Positions 52,053-61,357 of a DNA stretch of 64,000 bases are shown piece by piece (position 1 is the stretch's first letter; each line of letters opens with the position of its first letter). The DNA comes from CAVUOA01 sp963742955 (GTDB lineage: Bacteria > Bacteroidota > Ignavibacteria > Tepidaquicellales > OLB5). Position numbers and translations under genes: made by a program. The stretch spans positions 62,001 to 126,000 of the forward strand of contig CAVUOA010000012.1 in NCBI GenBank assembly GCA_963742955.1. The letters run 5' to 3'. The notes under the pieces were generated by a model. The model saw nothing but the letters and a program-made list of their open reading frames with translations. It was not told where the DNA came from and searched no databases.

Positions 52053-54499
52053 TTTATTTTTTCCTCTTTGAAGTTAGAAATTAGGGGATTCAGGAAATCT
52101 AAATACATTTGGTTCTCCCTCGCAAATTCAAGAAGGTTTTTCGAGAGAGCAAATTCACGAACAAAGAATGATACATAACCATTTTCTGAAGCCGTACTTA
52201 AACTGATATCAAGATATTTCTTTGCTTTTTCTTTGTCTCCATTCTCAAAGTGATAATTTGCCAGTCTATAAGATGTTTGAACCTTCGAGTACAGATAATT
52301 ATTTGATTCATAATATTTGAAAGCTTCAACCAAAGTTTTCTCATAAGTGCCATTCATGCTGCTTTTGTTTAAAAGAGCATTTGCCGCTTTCATCTCGATG
52401 GTTTCGAGTTCATTATCGTCACCTTCCATGTATTTTGCTGCAATATCATAATGTTCACGCGATTTTACCAAATCGTTCATGTAGTAATAAGTTTCGCTTA
52501 TCAACCTTGAACTAAGGTATTTATAAATTTTGTGATTCATTGAATCGGCAATCTTGCTGATTTCATTAAGTATCCTTACGTTTTCTTTATATTCACCGGC
52601 TTCAAACAAATATGCCTGTTTAGCAAGCAGGTAAGGAATCTGGAACACCGGTGTCTGGAAGTTATTAATCATTTCATCAATCTGCAGGAGGTATTTTTTG
52701 CTCTTTGAATATTTTCCGTTTTGGGAGGTAAGAAGAACAAGATTGCAGAGTGTTTCAAATCTGTTGAACAGGTTTGGATTTCCTTCCAGAACGCGCTCGT
52801 AAAATACTACTGAGCTTATGAAATTTCCTTTTATCAGTTCTATATGACCGAATAAATTGTGAATATCGCTGTACTTGTTAATTTGAGTCCCGTTACTGCT
52901 AAGTTCCATCGATTGCTTTAGCAATGAGATAGTTTTATCATACTCGGCATTGTGAAAGTACGCGTGAGCAAGATGGTAAAGCAGATTCGCTTTAGTTTCT
53001 GAAGAAGTCTGAACATCAGTGAGGGCAGAAAGTTCGTCAATAACCTGCCTGGTTTTTCCCGTATTCAATAACACTCCTGCTTTTGTGACTGTAACGTTAA
53101 CAAGAGTATTACGGTCATTTATTTTCTTGAGCATATCTGTTGCACTCTGGAGATAGTATAACGATTTATCAAGGTCACCCAGGTAAAATTTATACATTAC
53201 ACCCAGGTAGTAAACAATATTCGGGTTATTGAGCTCCTGTTCGTTCTCCAGTGTTCCAAGCCAGTTCCACAGAGTTTCAAATTTACCTTCGTTGAAAAGT
53301 TTTTTAAAGCTGCCGACTATAATAGGAACCGCGCTGTCATATTCTTTTGCCAGCATGAAGCAATTTATCGCTCCGGTCATATCCTTTCTGTTATAGTAGT
53401 ACTCAGCTGCCTTTACCAGGATATACCTGATGGTTTCAATATCATAAGTGCTGTACATCCTTGAGCTTAAGTATTTCTTCAGCAGAATCTGATAATTGTA
53501 TCTGGAGGAATTCCCGTTGCCGTTATAATGCGGGTTTGCTTTCGTAATCAGGTTCTTAGAAATTAAACCGTTAATCAATTCCTGGCTGTCTTCTATATCA
53601 AGAACATGGTCGCAAAGCTTTGCGTCGAAGTTTTCCAGCAGTGAAGACCTCAGCATAAAATCTTTGCTTCTTTCATCAAGCTGGTCAAATATACTCTTGG
53701 CAAGTATATTAAATATGTTTTCGGGAATTAACTGGAAGTCCAGCTTAAGGTTCTTAATGTCTTTCCCGAAGGATTGTAAAATTAATTGTATTCCGGTTAT
53801 CCATCCGCCAAGATTTTTTTCAAGCAGTTTTATTTCATTTTCAGAATAATCTAATGAGTAGATGCCGTCTATCAGTGCAGCTATTTCATCGAAACGGAAT
53901 ATCAGGTCTTCAATCCCAATTTTTACAATAGCGTCTTTTTCTATAAGTTTTGAAAAATGGAAGTCGGGAAGCTGATTTGTAATGAGGAATAAATGCAGCT
54001 TTTCAGGCATATTATCAAAAAGAACATTAAATACTTCCTTTGCCCATATTGAATCAATAATGTTATGCATATCATCAAGTACTACGATGACATCATTATT
54101 TAATGTTGTATTAAATTCGTTTATGAAAGTTTTTACTATTTCATTTACAATAAGCTTTATATTTTTCGATAAATGATTTTTTTCCTGTCTTGATTCAATA
54201 ATTTGAAGTGTATTCTTCCCAAAACCGTTATCAATCTTCCTCAGAGAAGTTATCAAATATCTGAAGAAGGAGTAAATATGATTAATCCTCGGTGATATAC
54301 TTAACCATACAGAATCTATCTCCTGTCTTTCAGTAAAGCTTTTAACCAGGGATGTTTTCCCGTAGCCCGGAGGACTGTATATTAGAAACAGGTTCTTATC
54401 TATATTGTTTTTCAGGAGGCTGATTAACCTTTCCCTTGGTACCGTATTCTGTCCTGTATCTCCCGATATAGATAAATTTTGAATATTTAAGGTTGTCAT
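52049..54499 (-). CDS. MalT-like STAND ATPase with TPR-like repeats, no DNA-binding domain
   Basis: The 816 residues open with PRERLISLLKNN, as in MalT-type regulators. A P-loop (PPGYGKTS, 43-50), Walker B (VIVVLDDMHN, about 137-146) and a winged-helix region (LEKNLGGWITGIQLILQ) follow. From about 340 to the end there are helical TPR-like repeats (AEYYYNRKDMTGAINCF, YYLGVMYKFYLGDLDKSLYYL, DKEKAKKYLDISLS). MalT-type proteins normally end with a LuxR helix-turn-helix, but this one ends FKEEKIK without it. It probably signals through protein contacts, perhaps with the kinase encoded 17 bp upstream. Confidence 0.8.
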   Translation of the reverse strand: MTTLNIQNLSISGDTGQNTVPRERLISLLKNNIDKNLFLIYSPPGYGKTSLVKSFTERQEIDSVWLSISPRINHIYSFFRYLITSLRKIDNGFGKNTLQIIESRQEKNHLSKNIKLIVNEIVKTFINEFNTTLNNDVIVVLDDMHNIIDSIWAKEVFNVLFDNMPEKLHLFLITNQLPDFHFSKLIEKDAIVKIGIEDLIFRFDEIAALIDGIYSLDYSENEIKLLEKNLGGWITGIQLILQSFGKDIKNLKLDFQLIPENIFNILAKSIFDQLDERSKDFMLRSSLLENFDAKLCDHVLDIEDSQELINGLISKNLITKANPHYNGNGNSSRYNYQILLKKYLSSRMYSTYDIETIRYILVKAAEYYYNRKDMTGAINCFMLAKEYDSAVPIIVGSFKKLFNEGKFETLWNWLGTLENEQELNNPNIVYYLGVMYKFYLGDLDKSLYYLQSATDMLKKINDRNTLVNVTVTKAGVLLNTGKTRQVIDELSALTDVQTSSETKANLLYHLAHAYFHNAEYDKTISLLKQSMELSSNGTQINKYSDIHNLFGHIELIKGNFISSVVFYERVLEGNPNLFNRFETLCNLVLLTSQNGKYSKSKKYLLQIDEMINNFQTPVFQIPYLLAKQAYLFEAGEYKENVRILNEISKIADSMNHKIYKYLSSRLISETYYYMNDLVKSREHYDIAAKYMEGDDNELETIEMKAANALLNKSSMNGTYEKTLVEAFKYYESNNYLYSKVQTSYRLANYHFENGDKEKAKKYLDISLSTASENGYVSFFVREFALSKNLLEFARENQMYLDFLNPLISNFKEEKIK

Positions 54500-54516
54500 C
54501 TTTTAATTATTCCTTC

Positions 54517-55674
54517 TTATTGATTCAAAATTGAAAATGTAATTTTGAATTCAGTTCCTTCTTTGCTGTTAATTTCAAGTATTCCGCCTAGTTGTTTTGT
54601 AAGATTATTTACCAGGTTAAAGCCGACAGTAGAGGCTTTATAAAAATCTACACTTTCCGGAATCCCTGACCCGTTATCTTTAACGGTTAACGTAAACTTG
54701 TTATTTGATTGATATACTACTTCTACGGATATCTCGTATTTTTTATCTTCATTGAAAGCGTGTTTCAATGAATTAGTAACGAGCTCATTTATTATCAACC
54801 CGCAGGGGATAGCGGTATCCATAGGCAGAAAAACGTTTTCTACGTTCATCCGCAGAGATACTTTATCTGATTTAATATTAAACATTCTGAACAAATAGTA
54901 GACGAGGTTTCTTGAATAACTTCCGAAATCTACCCTCGTAAAGCTGTTTGTCTGGTATAATTTTTCGTGAATAAGTGCAATTGATTTTACTCTGTTTTGG
55001 CAATCTGTAAACATTGAAGCCAGTTCTGCGTTCGATATTTTTCTTGCCTGAATGTGCAGAAGCGATGATATTATCTGAAGATTATTTTTTACCCTGTGAT
55101 GAATCTCTCTGATTAGAACTTCCTTTTCAACCAGCGAAGACCTCATCTGTTCTTCAGAACGTTTGTGTTTTGAGATATCAACGTATATAATATATGAACC
55201 GTACCTGTTTTCGGATAATTTAATACGGCTGCCGGTAATCAAAACATTTACCGGTCTTCCGTCACGCTTCTGTCTTATAGATTCCTGCTGTACATTTGAG
55301 CCCGAATTGAGTTTCTTAATTAATTCTTCCGAGTCATTCATGAAGTTATCAGGTACAATGAATTCTTCAGTACTTTTACCTTTTATTTCGTGGCTGCCGA
55401 ACAGAAACATCTTTTCAAAACCCTTGTTGGAATCTATTACTATATTGTTTTCATCCAGTATAAGAATGGCTTCCGGAGTACTATCATAAATTTGTTCAAA
55501 GTAATCTTTATGAGCAGCAGCTTTATTTATATTTTCCTCTCTCATATTATGTAATTCCGTATAAGATTGAATATTACCTAAGGAACTAAGAGCAGAAACC
55601 GCATTCTTTTTATCAGATGCAATTACCGTCATTTTAATTGAACCGTTTGTTAATATTCCGTTGTTTAGTGCCAA
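54517..55674 (-). CDS. PAS-domain sensor kinase of the HisKA_2 type
   Basis: This 385-residue cytoplasmic kinase has no transmembrane segment. A PAS domain (about 60-180) contains FEQIYDSTPEAILILDENN and ends SYIIYVDISKHKRSEEQM. The HisKA_2 dimerisation domain has the H box LIREIHHRVKNNLQIISSLL. The HATPase domain has IINELVTNSLKHAF and DNGSGIP. Kinases of this type often work with stand-alone receivers or general stress pathways; no receiver gene is adjacent. It lies between an SBBP/T9SS gene (22 bp) and the STAND gene (17 bp). Confidence 0.88.
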   Translation of the reverse strand: MALNNGILTNGSIKMTVIASDKKNAVSALSSLGNIQSYTELHNMREENINKAAAHKDYFEQIYDSTPEAILILDENNIVIDSNKGFEKMFLFGSHEIKGKSTEEFIVPDNFMNDSEELIKKLNSGSNVQQESIRQKRDGRPVNVLITGSRIKLSENRYGSYIIYVDISKHKRSEEQMRSSLVEKEVLIREIHHRVKNNLQIISSLLHIQARKISNAELASMFTDCQNRVKSIALIHEKLYQTNSFTRVDFGSYSRNLVYYLFRMFNIKSDKVSLRMNVENVFLPMDTAIPCGLIINELVTNSLKHAFNEDKKYEISVEVVYQSNNKFTLTVKDNGSGIPESVDFYKASTVGFNLVNNLTKQLGGILEINSKEGTEFKITFSILNQ

Positions 55675-55696
55675 TTTCTTATCTTCCTGAACCTAA

Positions 55697-56902
55697 TTAT
55701 TTAATTAATACCATTTTCTTTACATCCTTCAGGCTTCCGAATGTCAGCTCTGTAAAATAAATGCCCGAGGCTAATCTGCTTCCGTCAAATTTCACCGAAT
55801 AATCACCGCTCTTCATAAATTGATTTACCAGAATATCAACCTGTCTTCCAAGGATATCGTAAACAACAATTTTTGCAACACCCGGTGAGGGTATCTGGAA
55901 ATTGATTGTTGTTGATGGATTGAACGGATTAGGATAATTCTGGGACAGCTTAAATGAACCGGGGATAACATTTGAATTTCGGCTTACTAAATGACCGCTG
56001 GTATATTTTAATGTCATTATTTCACTTGTCCTGGTTGGGATGTCACCACCGGGCGCTACATACCCTGTAACATAAACATTACCCAATGAGTCTAATGCTA
56101 TATCGTAAGCTACATCTTCACCGTTGCTTATATCATTGTAGATTGATGAATCTATCTTATCGCCCGTACTTGCATCATATTTAAATGTCACCATGTCTTC
56201 TGTACCTTCTTCCGTCGAATTTTTGCTTGAGCCTGTGACATAAACAGAATTATCAATCGGAGATACAACAAGTGAATATGCTATGTCTGTGTTATCACCT
56301 GTGCCGTTATATGTTTTATCCCATAATTGTGTTCCTGTAGTATCATTTTCGTATCCTATTGTAACATAATCTGCATCTGCTTCGGACCCGACATAACCTG
56401 TTATAATAACTTTTGAATCACTTGTTAATGCAATCGAGTTCGCTGAACCGCTCTTAGGGTCGTAGAATTTTTCCCAGATACGGGCACCGCCTGAGCTATA
56501 TCTTATAGTTGTAATTTTAGAATCCAATGCTGAAACCGAGCTGTAGCCGGTAATGATTACATTATCCTGGTCATCTACAATAATTGCATATGCCTTATCG
56601 CTTAGTTCGCCCTCTCCATTGTATGATCGTACCCAAACTGAATCACCGGTTTGACAATCTACTTTTATTGTAATCATGTCTTCCGAGGAAGGATTGTTAG
56701 GCTGACCGCTGTATCCTGTAACAACAACATGACCGCTGTGGTCTAAAGCCATCGCGCTGGCTATGTCATCATTGCCGTTTCTGTCATAATGGTATACCCA
56801 TTGAGTATCAAGGTTAGAATTATATTTTATAATGACAATATCTTTATTACCTGCTTCGGCAGTTTCGTAGCCGGTTACATAAATATCTCCATTCTCGTCC
56901 AT
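55697..56902 (-). CDS. SBBP-repeat T9SS protein, C-terminal part (frameshifted)
   Basis: This 401-residue frame has about six SBBP repeats (GDIYVTGYE, SGHVVVTGYSG, QDNVIITGYSS, DNSVYVTGSS, LGNVYVTGYV) and a T9SS sorting domain (LSQNYPNPFNPSTTINF to KKMVLIK). The Met at 56902 lies inside a repeat, so the real gene begins upstream. The preceding frame reads GPGNGDDK and then loses frame where one A appears to be missing from GATAAAGCTTATGC (near 56915-56925). Confidence 0.8.
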   Translation of the reverse strand: MDENGDIYVTGYETAEAGNKDIVIIKYNSNLDTQWVYHYDRNGNDDIASAMALDHSGHVVVTGYSGQPNNPSSEDMITIKVDCQTGDSVWVRSYNGEGELSDKAYAIIVDDQDNVIITGYSSVSALDSKITTIRYSSGGARIWEKFYDPKSGSANSIALTSDSKVIITGYVGSEADADYVTIGYENDTTGTQLWDKTYNGTGDNTDIAYSLVVSPIDNSVYVTGSSKNSTEEGTEDMVTFKYDASTGDKIDSSIYNDISNGEDVAYDIALDSLGNVYVTGYVAPGGDIPTRTSEIMTLKYTSGHLVSRNSNVIPGSFKLSQNYPNPFNPSTTINFQIPSPGVAKIVVYDILGRQVDILVNQFMKSGDYSVKFDGSRLASGIYFTELTFGSLKDVKKMVLIK

Positions 56903-57360
56903 AGAGATTGCATAAGCTTATCATCTCCGTTTCCGGGACCATTATAGATGTTGGTATCTGCAGGTTCGCCATTTGCCAAATATTTAATGGTGGTGATATC
57001 TGTTCCGCTATTGGATCCGGTAGTAATAACCGGTAACATAAACGTTGTCCTGGTCATCAACAATGATTGCATAAGCTTTGTCTTCACCATTGCCATTGCC
57101 GTTATAGTTATTTACCCACAAGGCAACACCGTCCTGGTCATATTTGATTGTGCAGTAATCGTTCCGGTAGTATCTCCTGTACTAAACCCGGTAACGTAAA
57201 CAAAATTGGACTTACTTGTGGATATTGAAAATGATTTGTTTTCAGCAACAGCATCATTTTTGTTTGGGCGCTTGTATTTAGCAGCCCATTGCTGAGAAAA
57301 TGTAAGTCCTGAAGTTATAAATATCAGAATTATCAGAAATTTGTTTAATAGTTTAAGCAT
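56903..57360 (-). pseudogene. N-terminal part of the SBBP T9SS gene, broken by single-base indels
   Basis: The start at 57360 is good: GGAGAAG upstream, signal peptide MLKLLNKFLIILIFITSGLTFSQ and QQWAAKYKRPNKND. Three single-base indels then break the repeats. One base is missing in GGAAC-GATTAC near 57160. One extra T sits in GGTTATTACTACC near 57020. One A is missing near 56920. Corrected, the frames join into a continuous SBBP propeller of about 550 residues with 55697-56902. The pattern resembles sequencing error more than long decay, but this is not proven. Confidence 0.75.
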
Positions 57361-58047
57361 CTTGTAGTTCTTCTCCTTTTTTTGACGCTTGCTAATCGTT
57401 TTCAGAATCTTTCAGTTCAATTAACTTTAATTTTTCAATAAAACAATTGTTTATTAACAGTAAAATCTGTTAAGCTTTGCATGCCGTATTTTTGGAATAA
57501 AGGAAAAGGGTATGTTTGAAGAATATTTGTGAGCTGTAGTGAATGTTCTGCGTTCTTTAGAGCCTCCAAAGAATTAGAACGCAAAATTTTTTTTGTTTCC
57601 GGATATTTTGTTGAAGCAGTAAAGCTCATCTTCTAATTAGTAGTACCCCTATATACAATAAAAAGTTGGCAAAAATGTTAATTTTAACATTCTGCTAACT
57701 TCTCCTACTAATTTTTGATGAACACTACAAAATTAGGCTATGAAAGCCCGTTTTACAATAACGCATGGTTGGTAATGTCAAATATGGCAGTTTCCGCTAT
57801 ATAGATACCGTATATCCGGTAATTTCAATACTGATAGTGCTAATTTATGCATGAATTAGCACTATTTTGTGTCTAAGAGAATCTTAATATTCTAACGGAG
57901 ATAGTGGCTCCTAACCTAATTTCTCACAGATTTAGCTATCATACGAAAAACCGGATTTATCTGACTGGAAGTTTATAAATCACACTTTTATTTCTTTGTT
58001 ACTTATCCAATAATTGACTATTTTGCTTTAAAAGGAGTACTTTTAAA
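57361..58047. other. 687-bp gene-free region with two hairpins
   Basis: No convincing gene is present. A 64-codon minus-strand frame at 57435-57629 has no ribosome site or recognisable features. Two structures stand out: an AATGTTAA-TT-TTAACATT palindrome near 57677-57694 and a strong hairpin at 57835-57864. The promoters for the minus-strand SBBP operon and for the plus-strand DUF3467 gene must lie here. An unannotated small RNA is possible. Confidence 0.6.
57835..57864 (+). terminator. Orphan terminator-like hairpin
   Basis: TAGTGCTAATT and AATTAGCACTA form a perfect 11-bp stem with an 8-nt loop, followed by TTTTGTG. No plus-strand protein gene lies upstream within the gap, so it may end a small RNA or the antisense of the SBBP promoter. 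Confidence 0.5.
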
Positions 58048-58383
58048 ATGACAGATGACAAAAATAACCCTGCACAGCAGATAAATATCGAAATTGGTGA
58101 AAAAGAGGCAGAAGGAATTTACTCAAACCTGGCAATTATTTCGCATTCACCGGCAGAATTTATACTGGATTTTACCCGTGTATTGCCAGGAATACCGAAA
58201 TCCAAAATAAGCGCAAGGATAATAATGACACCTCAGCATGCTAAAATGCTTTTAAGCGCCTTAAAGGAAAATATTGATAAATTCGAAAATCAATTCGGAG
58301 AAATCCAAATCTTCGGTTCACCCAACCAGAGCGGTTTCGGGTTTCAGCCGGCTGTGAAACCGGAAGATGAAAAAATTAATTAG
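58048..58383 (+). CDS. DUF3467 family protein
   Basis: This 111-residue cytoplasmic protein matches DUF3467 in length and pattern: INIEIGEKEAEGIYSNLAIISHSPAEFILDF, then PKSKISARIIMTPQHAKMLLSAL and NIDKFENQFGEI. The family is widespread in Bacteroidota and other phyla and has no known function. A strong AAAAGGAG site precedes the ATG. Its stop overlaps the convergent LptF/G gene by four bases. Confidence 0.9.
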   Translation: MTDDKNNPAQQINIEIGEKEAEGIYSNLAIISHSPAEFILDFTRVLPGIPKSKISARIIMTPQHAKMLLSALKENIDKFENQFGEIQIFGSPNQSGFGFQPAVKPEDEKIN

Positions 58384-59483
58384 TAATTTCTAAGGAATAA
58401 GTTTACCCCGCCAAACCCTGCAAATGCTATGTTTGCAAGCCAGGCGGTAAACATCGGGTTCAAATCGCCGTTATAACCGAATGTCTGTGATATCTTTACA
58501 AACCCCAGGTAAATAAAACTGACAAGTATGCTTATTCCAAACTGGAGAGCAAGTCCTTTACGCTGCTTAGACCCTGTAGATATTGATATGCCGAAGATTA
58601 TAACTATCAAATTACTGAAAGGAAACGATATTTTAGAGTAATAATCTACCTTAAGCCTGTCGGTATTTTGCCCTCCTTTTGTTTGACTATCGAGCAAATC
58701 TTTTATTTCCGAATAATTCATTTCCTCCGGTTTCAGCTGCTTTTTAGTAATTTGGTTAGGGTTAACATTAAGCTGCTTCACACCCGGGATATCTTCAGGT
58801 TTAATTTGCGGGTAAGTATTTATGGATAAATTTCCGTTAAATTCTCTTTCAACAGCATTATACATTAACCAGGAACCGTTCACCCATTTCATTTTATCCG
58901 CATCGATACGCTTTACAAGTATTGTAGGATTTTGACCGTCAAAAATAAGAATTGATATTTTATTGGCAGACTGTTCAATCTCATTGTATTGTCCTATTGT
59001 TAATATCTGGTTTTTCGAATCCTGAAAATACAAACGGTTAAACCCCGCAGAACTTTGGTGAATTCCTAGGTAGTTTCTTTCAATAAATGCCTTATTTTTA
59101 TTAGCTTCCGGTACCAGCCAGTTATTAAAATAGATCGAAAACCCTGTTATTATGATTCCTATGAGGATAAACGGATACATAAACCTGAAAAGGCTTATAC
59201 CGGCGTTTTTTACGGCAATTATCTCATTATAGTTTATCATTCTCCCTGCCGTAAACAATGTTGCCAGAAGAACGGATATCGGTGTAATTAAACGGATAAT
59301 TTCAGGTATGAAATAAAAATAATATTTGAATACTACTGTCAGACCTGTTTTACTGTCTATAAATTTATCCAGATTTTCAAACAGGTCTACCAGTATAAAT
59401 ATTACAATAAAGCACAGAAAAGCAAACAGCAGATTTTTCACAAAATGGGAAATAATGTATTTATCTAATTTTTTAAAGCCCAT
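58380..59483 (-). CDS. lptG: LptF/LptG family permease (YjgP/YjgQ)
   Basis: The 367 residues have three N-terminal and three C-terminal transmembrane helices around a large periplasmic domain (about 125-265), the layout of LptF/LptG. Family cues are KLDKYIISHFVKNLLFAF, DLFENLDKFID, TPISVLLATLFTAGRM and NNWLVPEANK. The complex extracts lipopolysaccharide from the inner membrane and sends it to the outer membrane. The DLxENLDKF segment fits LptG better, but F and G are hard to separate. Confidence 0.85.
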   Translation of the reverse strand: MGFKKLDKYIISHFVKNLLFAFLCFIVIFILVDLFENLDKFIDSKTGLTVVFKYYFYFIPEIIRLITPISVLLATLFTAGRMINYNEIIAVKNAGISLFRFMYPFILIGIIITGFSIYFNNWLVPEANKNKAFIERNYLGIHQSSAGFNRLYFQDSKNQILTIGQYNEIEQSANKISILIFDGQNPTILVKRIDADKMKWVNGSWLMYNAVEREFNGNLSINTYPQIKPEDIPGVKQLNVNPNQITKKQLKPEEMNYSEIKDLLDSQTKGGQNTDRLKVDYYSKISFPFSNLIVIIFGISISTGSKQRKGLALQFGISILVSFIYLGFVKISQTFGYNGDLNPMFTAWLANIAFAGFGGVNLFLRNY

Positions 59484-59498
59484 CTTGTTTTACAGAGA

Positions 59499-60398
59499 TT
59501 ATTTTTTTGTGGTTTTCTTCTTCGATGTGTCGAAGTAAATGTTCACTCCCAGGTATATTGTACCCCAGTCAATGTTTTTCTTCTTTGCATTCACAAGATA
59601 AAGGTCAGAGCTAAGCTTGGGGTTTTGTATTGATGTAAAGTACTGCCCCTCTTCATCATTAAGTGATGCGTTGGAAGAGCCCCAGTCATATGCATCCGTA
59701 ATGCCGCTTGCAGTGTTTTTCAGCAGAACATTTCCAAGGTCATACTTAATTCCAAGTACCATTCCTATATTCTTGGTGAACTTTGCTTCAATACCCGCAT
59801 CAAAATTAAAGCCGATGCGGAAACCGGTTGAGCTGAACGAAATTGTATCAATTCCGTTTCCGGTACGTGAAAGCTTGGAGCTGAAAGTGTTGAAAGACAT
59901 GTTCGCGCCGAAATAAGGGCTGAAAACATTCGTAAAAGCAAGCGGAGCAATTTCAAGACCTAAACCGAAGCTGAAATTGTTGAAACTGTAATTAAAAGTT
60001 GTTGGCACAGGATAAACGTATGTGTTTGTATCAATATGAACAATTCTTTCAAGGTTGCCGTTTTTGACGGGCTCAAACGTATTAAAAGTACTGAAAGAAA
60101 TACTTCCCACTGCTCGGAATATGTTATACTTGTCAAAGTTTATTTTACCCTTCCCGTAGAAATACAAGCCTGTTTTTGCTCCGTAATGTGATGAAAACAA
60201 GCCTGAATCAGGGGCTATGAGCGGAAATCCGGTGTTATTATCATATACATTCCTGTAATATGTGCCTTTTAAGTCCCCGAAAGGCTCTACTAAACCAATA
60301 CCGATTTGAAGAACGGGTTTATCAAACTGGGAAAAAAGGCTTGAAGAAAACAGCAGGGAAAAAAATAAAAAGTAGAATAATTTAGTTCTCATAAACAT
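59499..60398 (-). CDS. Outer-membrane beta-barrel protein
   Basis: This 299-residue protein has a signal peptide (MRTKLFYFLFFSLLFSSSLFS; either Met1 or Met3 could be the start). Alternating amphipathic strands rich in aromatic and Gly residues (GKINFDKYNIFRAVGSISFSTF, FNYSFNNFSFGLGLEIAP, GFRIGFNFDAGIEAKF) end in a short basic tail (DTSKKKTTKK). It resembles the barrels at 60515, 61358 and 62939 (ISFSTF/VHFSSF, LGIKYDLGNVL/LGFNYNLANL, final IYLGVNIYF/IYAGFSLYL). Function is unknown; it lies 15 bp upstream of LptF/G on the same strand. Confidence 0.75.
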   Translation of the reverse strand: MFMRTKLFYFLFFSLLFSSSLFSQFDKPVLQIGIGLVEPFGDLKGTYYRNVYDNNTGFPLIAPDSGLFSSHYGAKTGLYFYGKGKINFDKYNIFRAVGSISFSTFNTFEPVKNGNLERIVHIDTNTYVYPVPTTFNYSFNNFSFGLGLEIAPLAFTNVFSPYFGANMSFNTFSSKLSRTGNGIDTISFSSTGFRIGFNFDAGIEAKFTKNIGMVLGIKYDLGNVLLKNTASGITDAYDWGSSNASLNDEEGQYFTSIQNPKLSSDLYLVNAKKKNIDWGTIYLGVNIYFDTSKKKTTKK

Positions 60399-60514
60399 TT
60401 ATTAGATTTAGTTTTGTCATTAGATAATTATACAGAATCCAGAAAATATTGTTCCTGAAAATACATGGAGTTACAAATATTTACATTTAATAAAAACTCC
60501 CTGTTTTCATGATT

Positions 60515-61249
60515 CTATAAACCCAGATAAAGAGAAAATCCGGCATAAATACTAAGATAATTTATGCTGCGGTTTGGAAAACTCTTGTTATTTACAACTC
60601 CTTCTTTGTCATTTAGCGTGTATTGTGACCCGAAATCGGCAGTGGATTCTTTGCCAATAAGGTTTGCCAGGTTATAATTAAATCCTAATACTGCGCCTAA
60701 CCTGTTTCCAAGCGGAATATCAACGCCTCCTCCAAAGCGCAGTCCGAATCTTACCGATGATTTAAGCGTTAGGTTTGTAGTAGTATTATTGGAATAAGTC
60801 TCATCGTAATTTCCGGAAAACAGATTTAACACAAACTGCCCGTTTACAAACGGATTTACTTTGCTTGTTTTTGTGATATGCATATACTCTGCGCCTATGG
60901 AAAATGAAAAAATCCTTAATGCGTAATTAATCTGCACGGAAATTGACGAATCTGCATATTCAGCTCCCTGGGAAAAAGAAGAAAAATGAACAGCGCCGAT
61001 AATCTTGAATTTTGTGTCTTTGTAAGGGGCAAATTTCATATCCATTCCAAAATTAAAGCCGTTCTGAAGGAAATAAGTATTCGAATCAGCGTTAGTTTGA
61101 TATGTTCCCCATGTGCTCCCGAACTTTCCTTTCATATCTCCCATGGCTATCGAATATCCGCCTAAGAATGTTAAAACTGAAGCAGGCTGGGCTGATATTT
61201 CGGATACTGCTAACAAACTTATAATTATGAGGAAAAAGATATTTTTCAT
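60515..61249 (-). CDS. Outer-membrane beta-barrel protein (paralogue)
   Basis: This 244-residue protein has signal peptide MKNIFFLIIISLLAVSEISAQ. Its architecture repeats that of its neighbours: LTFLGGYSIAMGDMKGKFG near the start (compare GGYSIPLPNMKGE and GGYSLPLPDLKGT), VHFSSFSQGAEY, a mid-barrel VNPFVNGQFVLNLFSGNY, RFGLRFGGGVDIPLGNRLGAVLGFNYNLANLIGKES and a C-terminal beta strand ending in Leu. It lacks the Lys-rich tail of the others. The shared GGYSxxxxxMKG motif defines a local family of small barrels. Confidence 0.75.
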   Translation of the reverse strand: MKNIFFLIIISLLAVSEISAQPASVLTFLGGYSIAMGDMKGKFGSTWGTYQTNADSNTYFLQNGFNFGMDMKFAPYKDTKFKIIGAVHFSSFSQGAEYADSSISVQINYALRIFSFSIGAEYMHITKTSKVNPFVNGQFVLNLFSGNYDETYSNNTTTNLTLKSSVRFGLRFGGGVDIPLGNRLGAVLGFNYNLANLIGKESTADFGSQYTLNDKEGVVNNKSFPNRSINYLSIYAGFSLYLGL

Positions 61250-61357
61250 TAACTATTTTATTTTATTTAATCTGTAATAAGCCAAAATTAGCACAATTTG
61301 CTAAAATAACAATAAGAAAATTGGTGATGATTTAATATTCTGAGGCATTTAATACGG

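Noticed and set aside
57435..57629. Possible 64-residue protein in the 687-bp gap
   Set aside because: No spaced ribosome site, no signal or domain features; treated as chance.
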